A stretch of 39,506 nt of DNA from Candidatus Desulfatibia vada (GTDB lineage: Bacteria > Desulfobacterota > Desulfobacteria > Desulfobacterales > UBA11574), in the NCBI GenBank assembly GCA_014383215.1, contig JACNIG010000226.1, forward strand, positions 1-39,506. Reading direction: 5' to 3'. A program made the translations under genes and the position numbers. The notes beneath the pieces were generated by a model, which was not told where the DNA came from, made no database searches, and saw nothing but the letters and a program-made list of their open reading frames with translations. This document shows positions 14,163 to 20,595 of this stretch, piece after piece. Positions within the stretch are counted from its first letter, which is position 1. Each line of letters starts with the position of its first letter.

Positions 14163-14759
14163 ATGAAAGTTGCTGTTAGTTCCAGTGGAAAGGATCTTGA
14201 TGCGTCGATCGATCAACGATTCGGTAGGTGTGCATATTTTTTGATGATCGAAACAGACGACATGAGTTTTGAAGTCTTTGATAATGAAAGTGCTGCCCTG
14301 GGAGGCGGTGCCGGAATCCAATCGGCCCGGTTTGTCATCTCCAAAGGAGCCGGGGCCGTCATAACCGGAAATTGCGGCCCCAATGCCGTGCAAACCCTTT
14401 CTGCAGTCGGCGTGGATGTGTTCCTCGGTGTAACGGGGACAATTAAAGCCGCCGTGGAAATGTATAAAAGCGGGAATTTAACACCGGCCGGCAAAGCGAA
14501 TGTAGCTGAAAATAGCGGTTTGAGCGGCCAAAGCACAGGAGCAAAAAGAGAGAACCCGACTCCTGGCGACAGGGCGGGATCAGGTCGTGGTATGGGACAA
14601 GGTCGCGGTATGGGACAGGGACGCGGTATGGGCCAGGGACGCGGCATGGGCCAGGAACGCGGTATGGGCCAGGGACGCGGCATGGGCCAGGGACGCGGCA
14701 TGGGCCAGGGACGTGGTATGAGAATGGGTCGCGGCATGGGCAGGAGCGGCGGAAGGTAG
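14163..14759 (+). CDS. NifX-like protein with a GRGMGQ hexapeptide repeat tail
   Basis: A 198-residue protein in three parts. Residues 1-115 are a NifX/NifB-C-type domain (MKVAVSSSGKD, IDQRFGRCAYF, ITGNCGPNAV with C71). Residues 116-140 are a linker. From 141 a tail of about nine GRGMGQ-like repeats ends in RSGGR. Arg/Gly/Met tails are seen on related proteins of sulfate reducers and may bind metal (methionine) or nucleic acid (arginine-glycine); the role is not established. ATG 14163 has AAAGGAG seven bases before it and lies behind a sigma-54 promoter, which rules out an upstream in-frame start. Likely metal-cofactor carrier. Closest relative in the window is the gene at 3449. Confidence 0.9.
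   Translation: MKVAVSSSGKDLDASIDQRFGRCAYFLMIETDDMSFEVFDNESAALGGGAGIQSARFVISKGAGAVITGNCGPNAVQTLSAVGVDVFLGVTGTIKAAVEMYKSGNLTPAGKANVAENSGLSGQSTGAKRENPTPGDRAGSGRGMGQGRGMGQGRGMGQGRGMGQERGMGQGRGMGQGRGMGQGRGMRMGRGMGRSGGR
14583..14744 (+). repeat. 18-base coding tandem repeat (about nine units)
   Basis: Nine units of GGWCGYGGYATGGGMCAG, in frame with the gene, encode GRGMGQ. Units in the middle are nearly identical (one reads GAACGC, giving ER), while the first and last differ more. The unit length is a multiple of three, so slippage would change repeat number without shifting the frame. The opposite strand also stays open over this stretch, but only as a shadow. Confidence 0.9.
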
Positions 14760-14766
14760 CTTTTTG

Positions 14767-15117
14767 ATGAGAATAGCAGTTTCAGTCTGGGAGGATAAAA
14801 TCTCACCGGTTCTCGATACGGCGTCTAAATTGCTGATCGTTGAAAACGAGACGCAAACGGAATCTTCTCGTTTTGAAGCCAATCTGCTTGAACAGGATAT
14901 GTCTCAAAGATGTTCTTTTATTCGGAGACTCGATCTGGACGTTCTGATTTGCGGCGCCGTATCACGCCAGCTTGCAGGGATGCTCAAAGCCTCCGGCATC
15001 AAAATCATATCCGGGATATCCGGTCCGGCAGAAGATGTTTTGAAAGCCTATCTAAAAGAGGGCCTGTTGCATTCCGGATTTTTCATGCCGGGGAGTAAAA
15101 GCAATCATTTTGATTAG
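14767..15117 (+). CDS. NifX/NifB-C-terminal-like protein (divergent)
   Basis: A 116-residue single-domain relative of the dinitrogenase iron-molybdenum cofactor family: MRIAVSVWEDKISPVLDTA at the start, and LDVLICGAVSRQLAGML near 59-75 with the one conserved cysteine. It starts seven bases after the repeat-tailed NifX gene, so it is in the same sigma-54 transcript. ATG 14767 is preferred to the adjacent in-frame TTG. This subfamily (SVWEDRISPVFD type) is frequent in sulfate reducers beside the longer form. Probable partner of the upstream protein in carrying a metal or cluster. Confidence 0.85.
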   Translation: MRIAVSVWEDKISPVLDTASKLLIVENETQTESSRFEANLLEQDMSQRCSFIRRLDLDVLICGAVSRQLAGMLKASGIKIISGISGPAEDVLKAYLKEGLLHSGFFMPGSKSNHFD

Positions 15118-15136
15118 AAAAAATATAGCCGTTTAA

Positions 15137-15877
15137 AAACTTTCAATAAAGGACCCACAAGAAAAAGATGAACACAAATTATTATCCATAGCGCCCCATC
15201 TGGGTGTTGCCGTTACCGTTGAGGGGGACGGTGAAAAGCTTGACCGCGACATGGATGAAATTGCACTTGAAGTTGCCCATAAAGCAATGAATGAGTGGGG
15301 TAAGCCTGAAGGCGAACTTTTGTATCTGAAACGAGCACCCAAACCTTTGTATGAGCGCTGGAAAAAGCTGGGAGAACTTCCCCGCAATATCGATCGGGAA
15401 GTGGTGGAGATTATGCATCGCACTCACATTGGTGTCGACCAGGATTACAAAAACCTTGTCAAGCAGTGCACCCGGGCAGCTTTGGCGGACGGTTGGGGGG
15501 GCAGCATGCTGGCCACCGAAGTTGTCAAAGCCGGCGGGCTCGGCAACGATATCCGCGCGCTGCCGGCAGCCGGCAGCGCGCCCGAATGGATGAGTGAAAA
15601 GGCCATCAGCATCGGGCATTATTTTGTTGCTTCCGGTGTTTACACGGTCTTCGGGGTCCACATGCCCTTGGACGGTGCACCTGTATTTAGAGACTATATG
15701 TATAATGAACTGGAAAATATCTACGGCGGCATGTGGGACTGTGAACCGGATCCGGTGAAGCATGCCCACAAAATGATAGCCCATATCGATAAAAAGCGCA
15801 AAGAACTCGGTATCGACAAAGCCAGAGAAAGAATTCTGATGGATATGGCTGACCGCCAGAAACTGGAAGCCATATAA
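15137..15877 (+). pseudogene. cooS: Remnant of anaerobic carbon monoxide dehydrogenase catalytic subunit, doubly deleted
   Basis: The open frame reads as two collinear pieces of CooS. The first (to about 15520) matches the segment with HRTHIGVDQDYKNL and LADGWGGSMLATE. The second (from about 15521) matches the C-terminal part with LPAAGSAPEWMSEKA, YFVASGV and EPDPVKHAHKMI. The N-terminal region that binds clusters B and D is absent, and so is the roughly 300-residue middle with every C-cluster ligand. The frame stays open across the junction, but no ATG, GTG or TTG precedes the recognisable homology (first ATG 15251, without a ribosome site). It cannot be a working CO dehydrogenase. A repurposed fragment cannot be excluded. 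Confidence 0.82.
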
Positions 15878-15895
15878 ATTAAAGAAAAAAGTTTG

Positions 15896-16613
15896 TGTTA
15901 GGGGAGCAAAGCACATTCATTAACACCAAACGAAAGGAAGGAGGTGATTTTTATGTTGGATACCACTATTTATCCGAAAATAGATCTGAACAAATATCAA
16001 AAAGAGACACATCTTAAAGATGGGACCAAAATTCTTCTGCGGCCTATGGTAATAGAAGACCAGGAAGCGCTGTATGAATTTTTTAAAGCGGTTCCCGAAG
16101 AAGAGGCCCGATATCTGCGTGATGATGTCAAAAGCAGGCTCCTTGTTGAAACGTGGGCAAAAAACCTTGACTACGGCAAAACCCTGCCCGTTTTGGCGCT
16201 GAAAGACGACACTATAATCGCCGATGCCACGATCAACCGTCGTCGCTCCGGCTGGAAATGGCATCTGGGTACGGTACGGGTTTTTGTTCACAATGACTAC
16301 CGGAATCTTGGCCTTGGGAAACTTATGGTAGATGAGCTCGCGTGGATTGCATACAGACTTGGAATTGAAAAACTTATATTAGAGATTCCGGATACCAACA
16401 CTGCTGCAATCAATACATTCGCCAAAGCCGGATTTCATCGTGCCGCAGTGATTCCGAACATGGTCAAGGATAGACAGAACATGCCCGTCGATGTCGCCGT
16501 TATGATGCGAGATATTAAACCGGCTCTCGACGATGCCTATGATTATGATTTCTAAGACCGATCCGGAACATGAGCTGAAGTTGTGTATAGAAAAACCTTC
16601 TGCTCCCCTAACA
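15896..16613. repeat. 13-base inverted repeat flanking the GNAT gene
   Basis: TGTTAGGGGAGCA at 15896-15908 is repeated exactly, in inverse orientation, at 16601-16613 (TGCTCCCCTAACA). Nothing between them but the acetyltransferase gene. No target-site duplication was noticed. It may be chance, a mobile cassette border, or a long-range mRNA stem enclosing the gene. Confidence 0.4.
15953..16555 (+). CDS. GNAT-family N-acetyltransferase
   Basis: A 200-residue GNAT protein. The N-terminal strand-helix region includes DGTKILLRPMVIEDQEALYEFF. The acetyl-CoA loop region is VHNDYRNLGLGKLMVDEL (residues about 118-135), followed by IPDTNTAAINTFAKAGF, the typical C-terminal GNAT segment. The substrate is unknown; an amino group on a protein or small molecule is usual. 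ATG 15953 follows AAGGAGGTGAT, a nearly complete anti-16S sequence and the strongest ribosome site in the window, so high expression is likely. A 13-base inverted repeat flanks the gene (15896-15908 and 16601-16613). Relatives often accompany CODH or acyl-CoA synthetase genes; here the neighbour is the cooS remnant. Confidence 0.9.
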   Translation: MLDTTIYPKIDLNKYQKETHLKDGTKILLRPMVIEDQEALYEFFKAVPEEEARYLRDDVKSRLLVETWAKNLDYGKTLPVLALKDDTIIADATINRRRSGWKWHLGTVRVFVHNDYRNLGLGKLMVDELAWIAYRLGIEKLILEIPDTNTAAINTFAKAGFHRAAVIPNMVKDRQNMPVDVAVMMRDIKPALDDAYDYDF

Positions 16614-16756
16614 ATATTGTTCTCTGTTTGACAAATACACTTAAATGATGTCCGGTCTTATCGATAAAATTTTTCTGGGAGGTGTATAAAATAAACTAAT
16701 AAAGCATCCATCTTTTACACAATGGAACTTCAGATGAACCCAAAAAATACATTCCC

Positions 16757-16838
16757 CCCCATCTGCCCCTCAATGAGACTTTAAAACATCAGGTAAACGC
16801 CATATTGCCTCCATTCGTCATTGAGGGGCACGATGGGG
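16757..16838. repeat. Long-arm hairpin upstream of the second IscU-like gene
   Basis: CCCCATCTGCCCCTCAATGA (16757-16776) pairs with its near-exact inverse at 16818-16838 around a 41-base loop. It lies in the 330-base gap after the GNAT gene, 48 bases before the IscU-like start. The rest of the gap shows no gene. It has no T-run, so a terminator is unlikely; an mRNA structure or small repeat element is possible. Confidence 0.55.
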
Positions 16839-16885
16839 CTACACGGGATGAAGTGCTATGGTGATCAGCATTGCCGGCGGAAAGG

Positions 16886-17311
16886 ATGAATAAAAAGTAT
16901 TCTGAATTATTGCAGAACCATTCTTTGCATTATCTGGAAATGGCGTTTCGCACGGATAAGTGCGCTCTGTTGGAAAGTCCGGACGGATATGGAAAGCGCA
17001 AAGGAGCATGTGGCGATACCGTCGAAATGTTTATTCTCGTCCGGAATGAACGCATCCAAGCGGTTACGTTTACCAGCAATGGATGTCTCAACACGCATGT
17101 GTGTGCCAACACGGTTGCCTTGCTTGCAGAGGGAAAAAGTGTTAATGATGCTTGGTCAATAACTCCGGAGCAGGTTAAAAACTACCTGGAAACATTGCCC
17201 GCAGAAGATATGCATTGTGCCGAATTGGCGGCAGGTGCATTGTACCTTGCTCTGGTCAACTATCGGGAACACAAAGATTTTCCATGGAAAAAATTATACC
17301 GGAGGAAATAA
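16886..17311 (+). CDS. IscU/NifU-N-like iron-sulfur scaffold (second copy)
   Basis: A 141-residue IscU-type protein. Scaffold residues are C42-G-D44 (GACGDTVEMF), C67 (SNGCLNTH) and C111 (MHCAEL), equivalent to IscU C37/D39, C63 and C106. A fourth cysteine (C73) follows the second ligand. It differs strongly from the scaffold at 4386, and no cysteine desulfurase accompanies either. The ATG follows GGCGGAAAGG closely; an in-frame TTG at 16871 is less likely. The PocR-domain gene follows with no gap to speak of, so the two may act together, for example a cluster-dependent sensor and its donor (inference). Confidence 0.83.
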   Translation: MNKKYSELLQNHSLHYLEMAFRTDKCALLESPDGYGKRKGACGDTVEMFILVRNERIQAVTFTSNGCLNTHVCANTVALLAEGKSVNDAWSITPEQVKNYLETLPAEDMHCAELAAGALYLALVNYREHKDFPWKKLYRRK

Positions 17312-17325
17312 AAAGGGTTCGGCAG

Positions 17326-17835
17326 ATGAAACTGGACGATATTTTATCAATAGAAAAATGGACTGAACTTGAAAAGGAAATCAACAATACATTTGGCGTG
17401 TGTGCGTCTGTTTATGATACAGACAGTAAAAAAATAACCAAATTCAAAAAATGGCCCAATCGGTTGTGCCCGGTCATTCAAGCAGACGGAAAAAGCCAGA
17501 GTTTTATTTGCGCCGTTGCCAACCTCAATTTGGGGATGCAGGCCAGGCAAACAAAAAAGCCGGTCATTGCCGAATGTGATGCTGGGCTGTTAAAGCTCGT
17601 TGTGCCCGTATTTGTGGACGACGAATTTTTGGGAATGCTCAGCGGCTGTGGGATATTGTTAGATGACTCATCTGTTGAAACCTACTTGATAACAAAGTTT
17701 ACGGGCATCGATGAGGAAGAGATAGCAAGTCTTTCAAATGATATCAATAAAATGGAAAGAGTTGATGTAGAGTTGCTTGCCAAATATTTAGAAACGCGTG
17801 TAGAGGGAATTGTTGAAGATTTTATAAACAATTGA
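17326..17835 (+). CDS. PocR sensory-domain protein
   Basis: A 169-residue protein consisting of one PocR domain. The usual layout is present: FGVCASVYDTDSKKIT near 24-39, LCPVIQADGKSQSFICA, then AECDAGLLKLVVPVFVDDEFLGMLSGCGIL. PocR domains bind small hydrocarbon-like ligands in several regulators and here have no output domain. The cysteines could bind a ligand or a metal. ATG 17326 is chosen because it starts shortly before the domain; an in-frame ATG at 17284 would overlap the upstream gene by 28 bases. It converges on the sigma-54 activator gene, whose stop is 38 bases away, and could feed signals to it. Confidence 0.8.
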   Translation: MKLDDILSIEKWTELEKEINNTFGVCASVYDTDSKKITKFKKWPNRLCPVIQADGKSQSFICAVANLNLGMQARQTKKPVIAECDAGLLKLVVPVFVDDEFLGMLSGCGILLDDSSVETYLITKFTGIDEEEIASLSNDINKMERVDVELLAKYLETRVEGIVEDFINN

Positions 17836-17872
17836 AGATTCCCTTAAACATCGCAAATATTGTGCCGCAATA

Positions 17873-19255
17873 TCAAATTTTATACTCTTTTTTTAAATTG
17901 ATATTGAACCGCTTCATCCGGTTCCAGACGGTGACCCGGGATACACCCAGTATCCGGGCCGCTTCGGATTGGTTTCCTCCGGCCTTTTCCAGAGCCTCGA
18001 CAAGCTGCAGCTTCTTGATATCATAATGTTTATTGGGCGTCTTCTTGGCTTCTGGCAGGGACTTTTTCCCTTGAAAAATTGCCGGCGGCAAATGGTGCGG
18101 TTGGATCAGGTCCTCCTGGCAGGTGACAAAGCAATATTCAAAGGCACTCTTTAGTTCTCTTACATTTCCCGGCCAGGAATGTTCCATCAATATGCCCATG
18201 GCGTCACTACTAATGCCTTGAATGTTCTTGCCGCCTTTGAGTTTAATTCTCCTGAAGAAAGACTCTGCCAGAATGGGAATGTCCTCCGCTCTTTCTCTCA
18301 ATGGGGGTACTGTAATCGGAATCACATTGATTCTGTAGAAAAGATCTTTCCTGAAAACACCTTGAGCGACCAGCTGCATCAGGTCTTTATTGGTGGCTGA
18401 AATTATGCGTACATCAATATGGATGGGTCTATTGTCGCCCACCCGTTCGACAACTTTTTCCTCCAGGACTCGCAGCAGTTTTACTTGGGTAGAAAGCGGC
18501 AAATCACCGATTTCATCGAGAAAAATATCTCCATTTTTAGCGGCCTCGAAGCGTCCTTCCCGGTTCTGGTAAGCCCCGGTATAAGCCCCTTTAACATGCC
18601 CGAACAGTTCACTCTCCAGCAGAGATTCGGTCAGAGCCGCACAGTTGACCTTTACAAACGGTTTCCGTTTACGTTTACCAACGTCGTGAATGGCTTTACT
18701 GATAAGCTCTTTACCTGTGCCGCTTTCGCCAAAAATGATCACGGGAGCATCCGATTGGGCCGCATTGGCGATCATGTCAAACACCTGCCGCATGGGAACG
18801 GAGATGCCCAAAATTCCATGGAAACCGTCCTCTGCCAGCAGCTGGCGCCGGAAGGCTTCGATCTGGGTATCCTTTACAATAATTTCGGTTATATCCGTCA
18901 TGGTCTCCACGGCACCCATAACCTGGCCCTCGGTATCATGGAGCAAAGAGGCATTTTTAAGGACATGTATATTGCTGCCGTCTTTTTTCGTCAAAAGGCA
19001 TTTACGCATATCTACAGTTCCGTCCCTAAATAATTTGCACCAGTGCTCTCCTTTGTTTTCACGGACAATTTCACAGATATTACAGTCCAATATCAAACAG
19101 GGTTTCCCAATCAATTCTGATCTTGTATATCCGGTTATTTTCTCAAGACCTTTATTCACCGACACTATAGTTCCTTTGATACCCACGATCATCACGCCAT
19201 CCTGAATCGTATCTACTACCGTCTTCCAATATTGGTTTAAATCTTGTTCAAACAT
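17873..19255 (-). CDS. Sigma-54-dependent activator with cysteine-rich PAS domain
   Basis: A 460-residue activator. Residues 8-130 are a PAS domain carrying five cysteines (C53, C58, C61, C73, C86; core LDCNICEIVR). Residues 145-390 are the AAA+ domain: Walker A GESGTGKE (176-183), the sigma-54 contact loop GAYTGA (223-228), and Walker B DIFLDEIGD (243-251). A Fis-type helix-turn-helix (NQSEAARILGVSRVTVWNRM) ends the protein. The clustered cysteines suggest redox, sulfur or Fe-S sensing; this is inference. It is divergent from the TusA-Hdr-DsrE operon and 3 kb from the NifX operon, both of which have sigma-54 promoters, so it probably controls one or both. Confidence 0.96.
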   Translation of the reverse strand: MFEQDLNQYWKTVVDTIQDGVMIVGIKGTIVSVNKGLEKITGYTRSELIGKPCLILDCNICEIVRENKGEHWCKLFRDGTVDMRKCLLTKKDGSNIHVLKNASLLHDTEGQVMGAVETMTDITEIIVKDTQIEAFRRQLLAEDGFHGILGISVPMRQVFDMIANAAQSDAPVIIFGESGTGKELISKAIHDVGKRKRKPFVKVNCAALTESLLESELFGHVKGAYTGAYQNREGRFEAAKNGDIFLDEIGDLPLSTQVKLLRVLEEKVVERVGDNRPIHIDVRIISATNKDLMQLVAQGVFRKDLFYRINVIPITVPPLRERAEDIPILAESFFRRIKLKGGKNIQGISSDAMGILMEHSWPGNVRELKSAFEYCFVTCQEDLIQPHHLPPAIFQGKKSLPEAKKTPNKHYDIKKLQLVEALEKAGGNQSEAARILGVSRVTVWNRMKRFNINLKKEYKI

Positions 19256-19268
19256 TAAAGCATCTCCT

Positions 19269-19314
19269 GTTAAAATTTAACATGTGTTAAGTTTTGTCAT
19301 TTAACACTTTAACA
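19269..19314. promoter_or_regulatory. Phased TTAACA/TGTTAA array (enhancer candidate)
   Basis: TGTTAA or its inverse TTAACA occurs at 19269, 19277, 19285, 19301 and 19309, all in an eight-base register with one position missing. The central TTAACATGTGTTAA is a dyad. It lies between the divergent activator and the TusA-Hdr operon, about 130-175 bases upstream of the sigma-54 promoter. It may be the activator's binding site or merely a small member of the phrase repeats common here. Confidence 0.45.
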
Positions 19315-19443
19315 CTTTAGAGGCAAGAATAAATTATTGAGACAGGAAGGCGGGAAGGAGATTAGAGAGAAAAGTCATAAGTTACGAGTAGTTGACGCCA
19401 ATTTAACACAATTTCTATCTTTAATGCAGATACACGTATTGAC

Positions 19444-19459
19444 TGGCACCTGTTTTGCA
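19444..19459 (+). promoter_or_regulatory. Sigma-54 (-24/-12) promoter of the TusA-Hdr-DsrE operon
   Basis: TGGCACC, four bases, TTGCA matches TGGCACG-N4-TTGCW at 11 of 12 positions with correct spacing. Transcription would begin near 19470, which excludes translation starts upstream of that point and supports TTG 19493 for the first gene. The divergent gene encodes a sigma-54 activator. Confidence 0.85.
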
Positions 19460-19492
19460 GTATTAGTGATGAAAATGAAAAGAGGTGCTCGT

Positions 19493-19729
19493 TTGGAATC
19501 TAAAAAGAATCATGTTCTCGATCTTCGGGGAATTATCGCTCCGGTGACATTCCTTAAAGTGACCCAGCTCTTAAACACGATGAGACCTGGTGAAACACTG
19601 GAAATTCTGGGCAAAGATCCGGATACGCGCACGCAACTTTCTCAGGTTTTACATACATTCCATTATCAACTGTTGGATACCAAAGAGGAAGGCTCTTTTT
19701 ACCGCATCCGTTTAATGAAAGAAAAATAG
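19493..19729 (+). CDS. TusA/SirA-like protein lacking the catalytic cysteine
   Basis: A 78-residue protein with the TusA fold outline (VLDLRGIIAPVTFLKV, then MRPGETLEILGKDPDTRTQLSQVL). In TusA the first strand is followed by CPxP, whose cysteine carries the persulfide; here it reads APVT, with alanine at that place (A16). It contains no cysteine at all, so it cannot carry sulfur. It may be a structural or regulatory partner of the true TusA encoded next. The start is TTG 19493, nine bases after AGAGG and 23 bases after the predicted sigma-54 transcription start. In-frame ATGs at 19469 and 19475 would leave almost no leader. Confidence 0.75.
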   Translation: MESKKNHVLDLRGIIAPVTFLKVTQLLNTMRPGETLEILGKDPDTRTQLSQVLHTFHYQLLDTKEEGSFYRIRLMKEK

Positions 19730-19749
19730 AATAAAGCAAGGAGGTAAAC

Positions 19750-20004
19750 ATGACTGATCTAGACTTAAATGCGATTGAAGTATCCGTCACCGTAGATGCC
19801 AGGGGCAGTGCCTGCCCGGGACCGCTTTTGGAAGCCAAAAAAGGGATCGGCAAAGTGAGAGTGGGAGAGATTCTGGAAATATATTCCAATGATCCCGGTA
19901 CCCTCAAAGATATTCCGGTCTGGGCTAAAAAAGTAGGCCATGAATATCTGGGAAGTCTTAAAGCGGATGGTTATGACAAAATATTTGTCAGAAGAAACAA
20001 ATAG
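19750..20004 (+). CDS. tusA: TusA-family sulfur carrier protein
   Basis: An 84-residue TusA-like protein with the key motif C22-P-G-P (VDARGSACPGPLLEAKK) and the usual GEILEIYSNDPGTLKDI and WAKKVGHE segments. TusA proteins accept a persulfide on this cysteine from desulfurases, rhodaneses or DsrE-type partners and pass it on. In sulfur oxidisers they feed Dsr or Hdr-like complexes. Here it leads a gene set with MvhD, HdrA, HdrC, HdrB-like and DsrE genes, so transfer between DsrE and an Hdr-like complex is likely (inference). AAGGAGG lies six bases before the ATG. Intact. Confidence 0.92.
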   Translation: MTDLDLNAIEVSVTVDARGSACPGPLLEAKKGIGKVRVGEILEIYSNDPGTLKDIPVWAKKVGHEYLGSLKADGYDKIFVRRNK

Positions 20005-20014
20005 GCAAGATGAT

Positions 20015-20416
20015 ATGGCAATCCAGGGAAAAACAGGAAAGATTTTGATTCTGGCCACTGAAACCTGTGCCTATCCCGGAGCAGACTCCGTTGGACAGGC
20101 TCATTCGAGCTACCCAACAAACACTTATATTTTAAGGGTCAGATCACCAGTGATGTTTCCGGAGCAGTTTTATCTGGATTGTTTTGCCAAGGGGATCAGC
20201 GGCATCATCATCATGTCCTGTGGTGAAGAGTGCCCCTATGAAGGGGCCTACCACGCTCTGGCCAAGCGCGTGGACCGGGTATATCAACTGATGAAAGCGC
20301 AGGAGCTGGATATTCGCCGACTGCGCCTGACCGCTATCTGTACGGTATGCAACCGGGCCTTTCTCAAAGAGGTGAATCAGATGAACGAGGTGGTCCGGGA
20401 ACTGGGACCACCCTAA
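20015..20416 (+). CDS. mvhD: MvhD-like hydrogenase delta / electron-transfer subunit
   Basis: A 133-residue protein of the MvhD family, which in methanogens carries a [2Fe-2S] cluster and passes electrons from hydrogenase to HdrA. Recognisable are C18-A-Y-P-G-A-D, MSCGEECPYEGAYHALAKR (C69, C73) and a C-terminal C109/C112 segment ending in LGPP. The usual cysteine of the RVxCSGR motif is serine (S44, in RVRSPVMFP), so cluster binding may differ. No hydrogenase genes are present, as in many sulfate reducers where MvhD links HdrA to other donors. ATG 20015 overlaps nothing and lies ten bases after tusA. Confidence 0.87.
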   Translation: MAIQGKTGKILILATETCAYPGADSVGQAHSSYPTNTYILRVRSPVMFPEQFYLDCFAKGISGIIIMSCGEECPYEGAYHALAKRVDRVYQLMKAQELDIRRLRLTAICTVCNRAFLKEVNQMNEVVRELGPP

Positions 20417-20582
20417 TAGTCATTGGTTATTGGTCATTCGTCATTTGTAATCGGATTAAAATGACCCATAACAATGACGGCGACTTCTCTGCCGGCTAGC
20501 TTTTTTCATTACTTGCCGACGGACTTCAAAAATCTAATGGAACGTTACCAATGACAAATGACTAATGACGATTGACAAATTA
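20417..20582. repeat. Inverted phrase repeat (GTCATT-rich) inside the operon
   Basis: The left arm (20417-20455) repeats TGGTCATTCGTCATTTGT-like words. The right arm (about 20543-20582) holds their inverse (CCAATGACAAATGACTAATG). The centre includes a GCCGGC-rich stretch and a T-run near 20501-20507. It separates mvhD from the first hdrA gene and could act as an attenuator or processing site that sets subunit ratio; that is inference. Confidence 0.7.
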
Positions 20583-20595
20583 CTGGGAGAAATGC

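Noticed and set aside
14213-14806. Long minus-strand frame rich in proline and arginine over the NifX repeat tail
   Set aside because: It is the mirror of the 18-base repeat; there is no ribosome site or family likeness, and the plus-strand gene is certain.
14163-15117. Assignment of the NifX-like genes to a nitrogen-fixation cluster
   Set aside because: No nifHDK, nifE, nifN or nifB is present; the family occurs widely outside nitrogen fixation.
15182-15916. Minus-strand frame of 244 codons opposite the cooS remnant
   Set aside because: The plus strand has clear CooS homology; the antisense protein resembles nothing and has no start signals.
16867-16883. Sigma-54-like TGG...TTGC at the start of the IscU-like gene
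   Set aside because: GG and GC are eleven rather than ten bases apart and the site lies just at the start codon.
20572-20595. Upstream TTG start for the first hdrA gene
   Set aside because: It lies in the inverted-repeat arm without a ribosome site, whereas ATG 20596 has GGGAG at the right distance.
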